Shown one piece after another: positions 29,076 to 37,572 of a stretch of 49,926 nt of DNA; position 1 is the first letter of the stretch, and every line of letters starts with the position of its first letter. The stretch lies in assembly GCA_013290025.1 (NCBI GenBank), contig JABCYV010000006.1, positions 1 to 49,926 on the forward strand, in the 5' to 3' direction. A model generated the notes under the pieces. The model saw only the letters and a program-made list of their open reading frames with translations, did no database searches and was not told where the DNA came from. The position numbers and the translations under genes are program-made. The DNA comes from Acidobacteriota bacterium. GTDB taxonomy: Bacteria > Acidobacteriota > Terriglobia > Terriglobales > Acidobacteriaceae.

Positions 29076-31238
29076 TTACTGTTTCGGGGATTCTTTGGAT
29101 TCCTTGCTATCGATTACAATCTCGGAGAAGTCGGCGACCTGCGAAAACCCATTCTTCATCATCTCCAGAAGCGCGAGGCGGTTTCTCTTGAGATTCTCTT
29201 CAGGAGCCATAACCAAAACCTTGTCGAAAAATTGGTCTACGTAGGGTCGCAGCTTGGAAAGCTCGACGAGGGCCTCGAAATATTGGCCTTGACCGCATAG
29301 TCGAAGAAACTTCGCATTTATTGGACGCATGTGGTCGTCTAATTCCCTCTCGGGCTGACTGAATAGATCGGCATTCAGAGGGACAATTACCACTCCCCCA
29401 GTATTTGCCTGCCGCAGAATGTTGGCAATCCGTTTGAATGCTACACATATCGATTCAAAGTCGGTGGAGCCACGCATCCTGGAGACCGCCTCGGCGCGCG
29501 CGATGGTCTGGACGATGTCGTCATGCCCTGAGGCTAGCACCGCGTTCACGACGTCGTATCTGAACCCGCACGCGTCCTTCAGATAAAACTCTAACCGTTC
29601 GCGGAAGAAGTTGCGCAAGGCGGCCGCGTAGTCCACCGTCTGGGAGAATTTTCGCTCTGCTGCCGAATCCCGATAGGCTTCGCGTGCGTCTCCAAAAAGC
29701 TGCCCCAGGCCGATCGGCAGTTTGTGCTCCGCGATAGTTTTCACAATCCCGTTTGCCTGCCGCCGCAATGCGAACGGATCTTTCGAGCCCGTCGGCTGCA
29801 GTCCTAGCGCAAACATTCCGGCGATAGTGTCTGCCTTGTCCGCGATCGAAAGCACAGCACCTTCGACCGTTCGCGGGACCGAGTCTTCCATCGATTCCGG
29901 CTTATAGTGATCGTAAATGGCGTTTGCAATCGCAAACCGCGTGCTTTCCGGCAAGTCGTGATCCAGTTCCTGCACTTTGGCGTACAGCCCGCCCACGATT
30001 CCCTGCAGCTCGGTAAACTCTTTCACCAGTTCAGTGGTCAGATCCGTCTTCGCCAAGCAAGCCGCCTTGTGAATCACGCCCGGGCGGACTGCTATGCCCC
30101 TCTGCCGGATAGACTCGGACAACCAACTGCTCAGCCGCTGCACCCGGATCGTCTTCTCATAGTAACTTCCCAAATCTTTCTGAAAGGTGACGTGCTTCAG
30201 CCACTGTGTCCGCTCGCGCAGGGGATGCTTCTGGTCGGTCTGCCAGAAAAAACGTGCGTCGTTGAAACGCGCCCGCAACACCCTTTCATGGCCGTGGCGG
30301 ATGACGCCTTGCGGATCGCCATCGGTGTTCAGGACAGCGAGAAAGTGGGGCAGCAGTTTATGTTGACTATCCTCGACCGCGAAATATTTCTGGTGGTCAC
30401 GCATCACCGTGACCAGAACTTCCTCGGGCAACTCCAAGAATTCGGGATCAAAATTGCCCAGAATGACGGAAGGAAACTCGGTGAGATTGACTACTGTGTC
30501 CAGAAGAGTTTTGTCTTCGCGCCAACGTGCCGCCGGGATGGTCCGAGTCGCTGCATCGAGTTGCTTCCGGATTTGCTGCTCACGTTCTCCACGGCTTAGA
30601 ACTTTGGCTTGTCGCAATACATCTACGTACGCCGATCCAGCCCGAGGAACCTGCACCTGACGATCGGCGAGTATCCGATGGCCGCGCGACTTGTCGCCTG
30701 CACGTACTCCATCAAATTCGAGAGGGACGACTTCGCCATCGAGCATGGCTACTAACCAACGTACTGGCCGGACAAATTTTTCAGTGGGTTTGCGCCAGTA
30801 CATATTCTTGGGCCAGTAAATCGAAGCGACTTCCTTAGGCAGCATCTCAGACAGGATTTCGCACGCCGGGCGCCCTTTTTTGGTTACTCTAGCTGAGAGG
30901 TATTCTCCCTTTGCAGTTGTAACGCGCTCCAGATGTGCGACTTCCACGCCAGCTTTTCTGGCAAAAGCTTGCGCCGCCGGAGTGGGCTGGCCATCCTTGA
31001 ATGCAATGCTCGCCGAGGGACCTGTGATCTGTTCGGTGACATCAGGTTGCGCGGCTGGAACTCCGGGAGCGAGGACAGCTAGGCGTCGCGGGCTATCCAG
31101 AGCTGAAATTGTTCCAGTAGGCGAGAGTCGCTCGCGTTCCAGCAATTTGTGAACGCGCTCGCGAAGCTCCAGCGACGTAGCATCGATCATCCGCGCCGGA
31201 ATCTCTTCGCACCCGATTTCTAGTAAGAAGTCTGGCAT
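29076..31238 (-). CDS. glyS: Glycyl-tRNA synthetase beta subunit
   Basis: 720 aa; MPDFLLEIGCEEIPARMID, YWPKNMYWRKPTEKFVRPVRWLVAMLDG; downstream of glyQ. Confidence 0.97.
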   Translation of the reverse strand: MPDFLLEIGCEEIPARMIDATSLELRERVHKLLERERLSPTGTISALDSPRRLAVLAPGVPAAQPDVTEQITGPSASIAFKDGQPTPAAQAFARKAGVEVAHLERVTTAKGEYLSARVTKKGRPACEILSEMLPKEVASIYWPKNMYWRKPTEKFVRPVRWLVAMLDGEVVPLEFDGVRAGDKSRGHRILADRQVQVPRAGSAYVDVLRQAKVLSRGEREQQIRKQLDAATRTIPAARWREDKTLLDTVVNLTEFPSVILGNFDPEFLELPEEVLVTVMRDHQKYFAVEDSQHKLLPHFLAVLNTDGDPQGVIRHGHERVLRARFNDARFFWQTDQKHPLRERTQWLKHVTFQKDLGSYYEKTIRVQRLSSWLSESIRQRGIAVRPGVIHKAACLAKTDLTTELVKEFTELQGIVGGLYAKVQELDHDLPESTRFAIANAIYDHYKPESMEDSVPRTVEGAVLSIADKADTIAGMFALGLQPTGSKDPFALRRQANGIVKTIAEHKLPIGLGQLFGDAREAYRDSAAERKFSQTVDYAAALRNFFRERLEFYLKDACGFRYDVVNAVLASGHDDIVQTIARAEAVSRMRGSTDFESICVAFKRIANILRQANTGGVVIVPLNADLFSQPERELDDHMRPINAKFLRLCGQGQYFEALVELSKLRPYVDQFFDKVLVMAPEENLKRNRLALLEMMKNGFSQVADFSEIVIDSKESKESPKQ

Positions 31239-31250
31239 CTCTAAGCCTTT

Positions 31251-31396
31251 GTCATCCGGAGCGGAGTCAGTTCGCTCGCTAGCGAGCGAACCGACGGAAT
31301 CGAAGGATCCCTATTCTCGGCACGTCTGCTTGCGGTAGGGATCCTTCGACTACGCGGAATTTCGCATCGCGAAATTTCCGCTCCGCTCAGGATGAC
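31251..31396. repeat. Composite palindromic (cloverleaf-like) intergenic element between glyQ and glyS
   Basis: Ends GTCATCCGGAGCGGAG / CTCCGCTCAGGATGAC (15/16 inverted); side palindrome TTCGCTCGCTAGCGAGCGAA; second side palindrome GGAATTTCGCATCGCGAAATTTCC; central inverted repeat TCGAAGGATCCCTA / TAGGGATCCTTCGA (14/14, 22-nt loop). Confidence 0.9.
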
Positions 31397-32421
31397 ACTG
31401 CGGACGGCAGTTTCTCCCTCTTCGCTTTTGGCGCTCGCTGCACGACAGCTTCTTCCTCTTCGGCAGCTGTCGGTTGATCTTGCTGCTGGTCCACCCACGC
31501 TTTTGCGATCCCTACGGCCAGCGCCCGCACGCGTGCAATCACGCCCACGCGTTCGGTCACTGAGATCGCCCCGCGAGCGTCGAGGATGTTGAACAGGTGC
31601 GAGCACTTCAGGCAAAGGTCGTAGGCAGCCAGCAGCGGGAAACGTTTCTTGTTGCGCGCAAGGCCGTCTGACGCGCTCTTCTCTTGGCTCAGCGCGGCAT
31701 ATCCATCCAGTAAGCCTTTGCATTCCGCTTCGCACAGCTCGAAATGCTTCCAGGCTCTTCCGACGTCTGCTAACTCGAAGTTGTAGACCGAAAACTGCAA
31801 CTCGTCGGCCAGTCGCACGTCGCCGTAAGTCGTCACCTGGCCAGTCTCAGGATCTCGTGCCCACACGATGTCATAGATCGAGTCTACATCCTGCAAAAAC
31901 GCCGCAATCCGCTCCAGCCCGTACGTTAGCTCGGCCGAGATCGGGCCCAAATCTACTCCGCCGCATTGCTGGAAATAAGTAAACTGGGTGATCTCTAACC
32001 CATCGAGCATCACCTGCCAGCCAATGCCCCAAGCGCCGAGCGTCGGCGACTCCCAATTGTCTTCTTCGAATTTGAGGTCGTGCTGGCGCAGCTCAATTCC
32101 CATGGCACCCAGCGACTCGAGATATATTTCCTGCACATTGTCCGGAGGCGGCTTCAGGATGACCTGAAGCTGCATGTGCTTGTAGAGCCGGTTCGGGTTT
32201 TCCCCGTATCGTCCATCGGCCGGGCGACGCGAAGGCTGCAGGTATGCGACTTTGTAGGGCTTCGGCCCCAGCACCCGCAAGAAAGTTTCCGGCGCCATCG
32301 TTCCAGCCCCGACTTCGACGTCATAGGGCTGCTGCAAGACGCATCCGCGCTCAGCCCAGAACGTCTGCAGGCGGAGGATGAGTTCTTGAAAAGTCAGCGG
32401 ATTGGGTTTGGATGAATTCAA
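31387..32421 (-). CDS. glyQ: Glycyl-tRNA synthetase alpha subunit
   Basis: 344 aa; [82 protein letters not shown]. Confidence 0.97.
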   Translation of the reverse strand: MNSSKPNPLTFQELILRLQTFWAERGCVLQQPYDVEVGAGTMAPETFLRVLGPKPYKVAYLQPSRRPADGRYGENPNRLYKHMQLQVILKPPPDNVQEIYLESLGAMGIELRQHDLKFEEDNWESPTLGAWGIGWQVMLDGLEITQFTYFQQCGGVDLGPISAELTYGLERIAAFLQDVDSIYDIVWARDPETGQVTTYGDVRLADELQFSVYNFELADVGRAWKHFELCEAECKGLLDGYAALSQEKSASDGLARNKKRFPLLAAYDLCLKCSHLFNILDARGAISVTERVGVIARVRALAVGIAKAWVDQQQDQPTAAEEEEAVVQRAPKAKREKLPSAVSS

Positions 32422-32483
32422 ATCGTAGCTCTTAGCTCTTGGCCATTCGCTTGTGGATCAAATTCTTCAGAGGAAACTAGGCG

Positions 32484-33227
32484 CTAGGCGCTGATTTTCT
32501 CCAGCATCCCGGCCGTCACCAGCTTCTTTTCAATGTGACGCTGTAGAGCCTGGATCAAGAACTTTCGCAGGTCAGATCCCAAAGCTTTTGGCCAGGCCGT
32601 CCCGGCAAAATTCTCGACCGGAGCGCGAAACATCTCCGCGGCCAGCATCCGCGATTTGGCTGAGATCTCCGATGACGCCAGGCGCTTGTCTTCGGCGCAC
32701 ATCAAACCGTCCGACAAAGCGTGGAAGAATGCCCGACTTCCGTTCAGCGCCCGGCCACACACGGTGCACTCAGAAAGATCTGGTAAGTAACCCATCAGCC
32801 GCGTCATCCAAAGATCAAAATAGGTGACAGGCATCCAGACATCCGGTCCACGCAAGCCAGCCAGGACTGAAAGCGCGAGCCGGAATACCGCGTCGTTGGC
32901 CTCGCGGTCGGGCAACAGCTCATCCAGCAACTCCGCCACATGGCTCAACGCCACCGCGCGCGGATAACTGACTTCCGTCGCTAATGGCGATTCCAGAACC
33001 TCACAGGAGTCGAGCCGGGACAACTCCTGCCGTTCACGGTCTTCGTAAAGCGCACGGACGTAAGTCAGCGGCTCCAGCGCTCCCCCAAAACGCCGTTTAG
33101 ACTTCTTGGCCGATCGCGCCACCCCGCGAACCTTACCTTCAATCCGCGTGAAAAGCGTAACCAGCAGGTCGGCCTCGCGCAGGGGATAGGTGCGCAGGAC
33201 AATCGCTTCCGACTCCTTCAGTGCCAT
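32484..33227 (-). CDS. recO: DNA repair protein RecO
   Basis: 247 aa; MALKESEAIVLRTYPLREADLLVTLFTRIEGKVRGVARSAKKSKRRFGGALEPLT; partial Cys motif CTVCGR. Confidence 0.95.
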   Translation of the reverse strand: MALKESEAIVLRTYPLREADLLVTLFTRIEGKVRGVARSAKKSKRRFGGALEPLTYVRALYEDRERQELSRLDSCEVLESPLATEVSYPRAVALSHVAELLDELLPDREANDAVFRLALSVLAGLRGPDVWMPVTYFDLWMTRLMGYLPDLSECTVCGRALNGSRAFFHALSDGLMCAEDKRLASSEISAKSRMLAAEMFRAPVENFAGTAWPKALGSDLRKFLIQALQRHIEKKLVTAGMLEKISA

Positions 33228-33293
33228 GGAAGCCAGCAGGTAATCTTTGATTGTAATGGAGCGGTCAGGAGATGCAAAGCTGCCAGGCTTCGG

Positions 33294-33309
33294 GGTAGTG
33301 CCTCAGTTT
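33294..33309. repeat. Left copy of exact 16-nt inverted repeat (GGTAGTGCCTCAGTTT)
   Basis: Exact reverse complement of 33844..33859; both flank the gene 33332..33793. Confidence 0.85.
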
Positions 33310-33331
33310 AAAAGTTATGTACTTGCCCGAC

Positions 33332-33793
33332 TTAAAACGGGTGCTTCGGGTCGGGGTCGGGGTCTGCGCCTTGCTTGAGCATGATCTGCTCCCGAAGTCT
33401 ACGCGAGAGGTTCAAGGCGAGCGAACGATAGAACCGGGAGGCGAGATGCGGAAACAGTTCAAATAGATCCATCAAGCCTTGCCACTCGAGAGCGTAGGCT
33501 TCCACTTCTTCCTCCGCCGTCGCCGTCGCACTGGCGAAAGTGTTCTCCAGAAATGCCATGTCGCCACAGACTTGGCCCGATCCTAGCTGGGCTAAGCGGG
33601 CCCCGGAGACGGTGACGTTTACATTGCCCCTCGCTATTACATAGACTATTTTTGACTGCATCCCCTGGCGAACCAGGGTTTCATTTTTCTTGAAGGTGAG
33701 TCGCTTTGCGCGATCAATGATGAGTGCCCAGTCATTTGGAGTGAGGTACTCCAAGCGGTTTGTCGCGGTTTGCAATACGGACAGTTTGGCCAC
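33332..33793 (-). CDS. Stand-alone cyclic nucleotide-binding (CNB) domain protein
   Basis: 153 aa; RQGMQSKIVYVIARGNVNVTVSGARLAQLGSGQVCGDMAFLENTFASATATAEEEVEAYAL, CNB beta-roll pattern; no C-terminal HTH seen. Confidence 0.88.
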   Translation of the reverse strand: MAKLSVLQTATNRLEYLTPNDWALIIDRAKRLTFKKNETLVRQGMQSKIVYVIARGNVNVTVSGARLAQLGSGQVCGDMAFLENTFASATATAEEEVEAYALEWQGLMDLFELFPHLASRFYRSLALNLSRRLREQIMLKQGADPDPDPKHPF

Positions 33794-33843
33794 GAAGCGA
33801 GTATGCCATAGGCCGCGCCCATCATTCCACGCCGTGAAATTTC

Positions 33844-33859
33844 AAACTGAGGCACTACC
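33844..33859. repeat. Right copy of exact 16-nt inverted repeat (AAACTGAGGCACTACC)
   Basis: Exact reverse complement of 33294..33309. Confidence 0.85.
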
Positions 33860-33975
33860 GGCTTCGGGCTTCGGCGATTCCGAATAAAAACGAATAAGGG
33901 CTCCAGCGAGGCGCCGAAGCCCATGATTATCAAGACTCCCAGAGGACAATCCGAATTCTGACGTCCGACGCGAAC

Positions 33976-34236
33976 CTAGCGTCCGTAGTACTTGGCGTTG
34001 CGCTCGGTGAAGGATGCCCACTTCTCCGGAAGATCGTCGAGGGCAAAGATGGCCGACACCGGGCACACCGGCACGCAGGCGCCGCAGTCGATGCATTCCA
34101 CCGGGTCGATGTAGAGCATCTCTTCTTCGCCGTGCGCCGGTTCATCCTTCTTAGGATGAATACAATCCACCGGACACGCGTCCACGCAAGCGGTGTCCTT
34201 GGTTCCGATGCAGGGTTCTGCGATCACGTAGGTCAT
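33976..34236 (-). CDS. 7Fe-type ferredoxin (FdxA-like)
   Basis: MTYVIAEPCIGTKDTACVDACPVDCIHPKKDE...LYIDPVECIDCGACVPVCPVSAIFALDDLP; start at 34236 preceded by CAGGAG. Confidence 0.94.
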   Translation of the reverse strand: MTYVIAEPCIGTKDTACVDACPVDCIHPKKDEPAHGEEEMLYIDPVECIDCGACVPVCPVSAIFALDDLPEKWASFTERNAKYYGR

Positions 34237-34431
34237 AGGGTCTGTGTCTCCTGATATTCCCAGCTTACCAGAACCCATAATTCTATCAAGAATGCGCGGT
34301 CAGGTACAGGACGGGGCAGCTCGTGAAGGGCCGGCTTGATCCGATTGTGGGATCCTCTCAGCAGTGTACCGCTCAGTACGCAGTCAACCAAAGACGGCTG
34401 TAATCTTTCCGGACTGACTTAGTCAAGCCGA

Positions 34432-35304
34432 TCACGCGGCGCTGCCGATCCGGCGGATCAAGTCTTCCTGTTCGGCCTTGCTTTCCGCGCCAATCGTAAA
34501 GGCGTCGAGCACTCCCAGCGACAAAGCATACTTCAAAGCCTCATCCGGGCGGGTCCGCATATCTCCCTGACCCAGGATCTTCATCCCGATGATTCCTTTT
34601 CCCGCGGCTTTCATTTCACCGAGCACAGCAAGAACGGTATCCGGATCGGCGTCCATGTGTGAGCCAATGGGATTTATTCGTGCCAGGTCGACTTCAACCC
34701 AGGGAGACTTGGCCGCAGCTCGCAGAGCTTCAATGCTGTGGCACGAACATCCATGCGTGCGGATGATACCCTTCGCCTTCGCCTCCGAAAGAACATCCAT
34801 GGTCCCCTTGAAGCGTTCGGTCCAGTCGGCTTCAGTCAGACAGTGCATGAGGCAGATGTCGAGGTAATCGGTTCCGAGCTCCCGGCGGAAGCGGTCGAGG
34901 TCGGCGCGGGCCGACGCCGCATCGCGCGCCCAGGTCTTGGTGAGCACGGTGACCTGGTCGCGAGGCACATGCTTCAGCGCCTCGGCTACATGGGGATGGC
35001 TGCCGTAAGAATCGGCCGCGTCAAAGAATCGCAAACCGTGGTCGTAGCCTTTGAGCAGCAGATCTGAAAGACCTTTGAGCCCGAGCGCTGTCTGGTTAGA
35101 GTGATGCCCAGAGCCCACCGTGCCCGTTCCCATGGCGAGCCGACTGGTCTTAATGCCGGTCTTTCCGATTACCACCGTATCTGAGGCGCTGAACTTTCTG
35201 GGTAAACTGACTAGCGCCAGCGCACGGTCGTTCAATACCTTCGAAGTGAGCCAAGTCGCTCCCAGCCCGTAGGCTGCGCGTGCAATGAATTCTCTGCGCT
35301 TCAT
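34432..35304 (-). CDS. Aldo/keto reductase with Tat-like N-terminal signal
   Basis: 290 aa; MKRREFIARAAYGLGATWL; GIKTSRLAMGTGTVG, GLRFFDAADSYGSHPHVAEALKHVPRDQVTVLTKTW, DYLDICLMHC. Confidence 0.9.
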   Translation of the reverse strand: MKRREFIARAAYGLGATWLTSKVLNDRALALVSLPRKFSASDTVVIGKTGIKTSRLAMGTGTVGSGHHSNQTALGLKGLSDLLLKGYDHGLRFFDAADSYGSHPHVAEALKHVPRDQVTVLTKTWARDAASARADLDRFRRELGTDYLDICLMHCLTEADWTERFKGTMDVLSEAKAKGIIRTHGCSCHSIEALRAAAKSPWVEVDLARINPIGSHMDADPDTVLAVLGEMKAAGKGIIGMKILGQGDMRTRPDEALKYALSLGVLDAFTIGAESKAEQEDLIRRIGSAA

Positions 35305-35400
35305 TGTCTTAATCCTTAACGAAGCATTTCGGGGATTGCTATATCTGATGGACGTATGGATGAGTCGGTTGGATATCAGCAGAGCTTTGGGATTTCCACG

Positions 35401-37479
35401 CTACCGTGTTTCCACCAATTCCCGCTCTTGGCTAGGCTCATATTCGACAATGTATCCCGCGACCGCGCTGGCGGCTACAGTCAAGGGACTCGCCAGATAC
35501 ATCTGCCCGGGGCCGCTACGGCCGGGGAAATTTCGGTTCTGCGCGCTGATCACCACCTGCTCCGGTCGCGTGGTTACACCCGGCCCAGCGTTGATGCAGG
35601 CGCCGCAGCTCGGCTCAATTACCTTCGCCCCAGCCTTCTGGAAAATGTCGAGATAACCTTTGCGCAGGCAGTAGTCGCGGGTCTCCTGCGACCCGAACTG
35701 GATGTAGAATTGCACCGAATCCGCCACGCGCTTTCCTTGCTTGATCGCATCGCCCAGAACTCGCGCGTACATGTCCATGTCTTCATTTTTACCGGCGGTG
35801 CAAGTGCCGCCGTAGGCGAGCTCCACCGGCACTGGGGTGTTCAAGTCGCGAATGTATTTGCCGTTCCCCGGATCGCCGGGTGTGGCGACCATCGGAGTGA
35901 TGTCTGATGCATCGAGCTCGATCACATGCGCGTACTGCGCATCGGGGTCGCTGGTGAGTCCGTTAATCATGGCTTCGGCTTGCTTGCGATCCATGCCGCG
36001 GCGTTCCATCAGGAATTCGACTGCTTTTCGGTCAGGCGCGACGATACCCGTGAATCCACCGATTTCCGCGGCCATGTTGGTCATGGTGGCACGTTCATCC
36101 ACGCTGAGATTCTCAATGGCCTCGCCGGAATACTCGATAACTTTCGCAAGGGCTTTGCCGGTCTTCACGTAGTCCAAGGCCAGAATCTTCAGAATGAAAT
36201 CTTTCGCGGTCACATTCGGATGCTTGCGTCCGCGGATGATCACTTTCACCGATTCCGGCACGCGTACGCGAACGTCTTTCGTGATCCAGGAATTGAATAC
36301 ATCGGTTGTACCGATGCCGAACGCAATGCATCCAATCGCGCCCGAGTGTGGCGTGTGTGAGTCCGATCCAACAATCAATTGTCCCGGGAGGGCGTAGCTC
36401 TCAAGCACCACGGAGTGGCAGATCCCTTCCGAGCCCTTGCGATCGGTCAGCTCCCCATGCAGTCGGATACCACGTTGTTTGGCAAAATCCCCTTGCTTCA
36501 ATTTGAGCTGCGTGGCCAAGTCGAGCAGACCCATCTTCCGTTTCTGTTCGGAGAGTACTTCATCGAGAAACGTCAGATGGTCGCGGAAGAAAACCACTGA
36601 GGCAGCATCGTTCACCGGAGCGTCGCGTCCCACTAGCTGGTCAAAGAAAATCGCGGCCATGGGCGTAACGTACTCGTGGCTAAAGCGTAGATCGGTGCGC
36701 GCAAATCCGGCATCGCCGGGTTTCACGGCTTCAACGCCGACCTTGCCATTTGCGCCGATCATGTGATGCGCAAAAACTTTCTCTGCCACGGTCATCGGGC
36801 GAGGTTTGGTATCTAGTGACGGCAAAAAGACCTTGCCCTGCATGCGAGCCACATTGAAATTGAACAATCCGCCGTGCTCGATAATCTGCCGAGTGATTTC
36901 GTCTTCGCCCTGGGTGAACTCGGAAAGAGGGATTTCTTCTCCGGCCCTGATCTTGTCGATCAAAGAGAAATTGGTTGACGTCAGCACGCCCAGGTTCTGG
37001 CAGTTCTGTTTATAGATACGCTCGATGTTCTCCGCGATCACGATCTTTATACCGGCACAAAGTTCAGCGTACGGCGACTGCTCGCGGCTGGAGCCCTTGC
37101 CCCGTCGCTTCCCGCTGACTGCCGCTACGAAGCCGCCTTTTTTCACGTCCCCGCGCTGGATGGGGGTTTCGTTGCCGCATTTCAGGCCGGTATAGGGAAA
37201 TTCTCCTAAGGTCTCATCGAAGAAGAAGCAGATGTGCGCCGGAGTGATCTCATCGGTTGAGATATCGTCGCGCAGCTTGGGGTTGCTGGCGGGATTTTTC
37301 ATATCCCAAGGCAGGTCTTCACCCGCGAGCTGTCGTTTGATCAGTTCGGGATCCTCAGTGAGAAATAACAACCGCCCTTTGAGGCGAACTTTGTCGGGGC
37401 GCTTCTCGATCTTGCGTTCCAGAAGTGAACTGATCACAACCTCTATTGTAACGCGAGCCTCGGTTGCAGCACGGATCAA
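35401..37479 (-). CDS. Aconitase/isopropylmalate dehydratase family protein with N-terminal swivel domain followed by the catalytic LeuC-like domain
   Basis: 692 aa; N-terminal DDISTDEITPAHICFFF...GKGSSREQSPYAELCAGIKIVIAENIERIYKQN (LeuD-like swivel), then VFAHHMIGANG...GSDSHTPHSGAIGCIAFGIGTTDV...AYGGTCTAGKNEDMDMYARVL...EPSCGACINAGPG...ISAQNRNFPGRSGPGQMYLASPLTVAASAVAG. Confidence 0.9.
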   Translation of the reverse strand: MIRAATEARVTIEVVISSLLERKIEKRPDKVRLKGRLLFLTEDPELIKRQLAGEDLPWDMKNPASNPKLRDDISTDEITPAHICFFFDETLGEFPYTGLKCGNETPIQRGDVKKGGFVAAVSGKRRGKGSSREQSPYAELCAGIKIVIAENIERIYKQNCQNLGVLTSTNFSLIDKIRAGEEIPLSEFTQGEDEITRQIIEHGGLFNFNVARMQGKVFLPSLDTKPRPMTVAEKVFAHHMIGANGKVGVEAVKPGDAGFARTDLRFSHEYVTPMAAIFFDQLVGRDAPVNDAASVVFFRDHLTFLDEVLSEQKRKMGLLDLATQLKLKQGDFAKQRGIRLHGELTDRKGSEGICHSVVLESYALPGQLIVGSDSHTPHSGAIGCIAFGIGTTDVFNSWITKDVRVRVPESVKVIIRGRKHPNVTAKDFILKILALDYVKTGKALAKVIEYSGEAIENLSVDERATMTNMAAEIGGFTGIVAPDRKAVEFLMERRGMDRKQAEAMINGLTSDPDAQYAHVIELDASDITPMVATPGDPGNGKYIRDLNTPVPVELAYGGTCTAGKNEDMDMYARVLGDAIKQGKRVADSVQFYIQFGSQETRDYCLRKGYLDIFQKAGAKVIEPSCGACINAGPGVTTRPEQVVISAQNRNFPGRSGPGQMYLASPLTVAASAVAGYIVEYEPSQERELVETR

Positions 37480-37486
37480 AGGGCTT

Positions 37487-37519
37487 TAACCACTGAGGAC
37501 ACAAAGGTACACAAAGGAA
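37487..37519 (+). repeat. Dispersed 33-nt repeat, copy 2
   Basis: TAACCACTGAGGACACAAAGGTACACAAAGGAA; followed at 37534-37560 by a diverged inverted arm TTCCTTCGTGTGATTTAGTCTCC. Confidence 0.65.
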
Positions 37520-37572
37520 CTCCTAGCCTGTGAATTCCTTCGTGTGATTTAGTCTCCTCTGTCGTTCAGGGT

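Noticed and set aside
29907-30599. 230-aa plus-strand ORF opposite glyS
   Set aside because: Fully antisense to glyS; composition typical of shadow ORFs.
31241-31735. 164-aa minus-strand ORF overlapping glyQ end and the palindromic element
   Set aside because: Alternate frame of glyQ followed by translation of the repeat (VILSGAE...); not a real protein.
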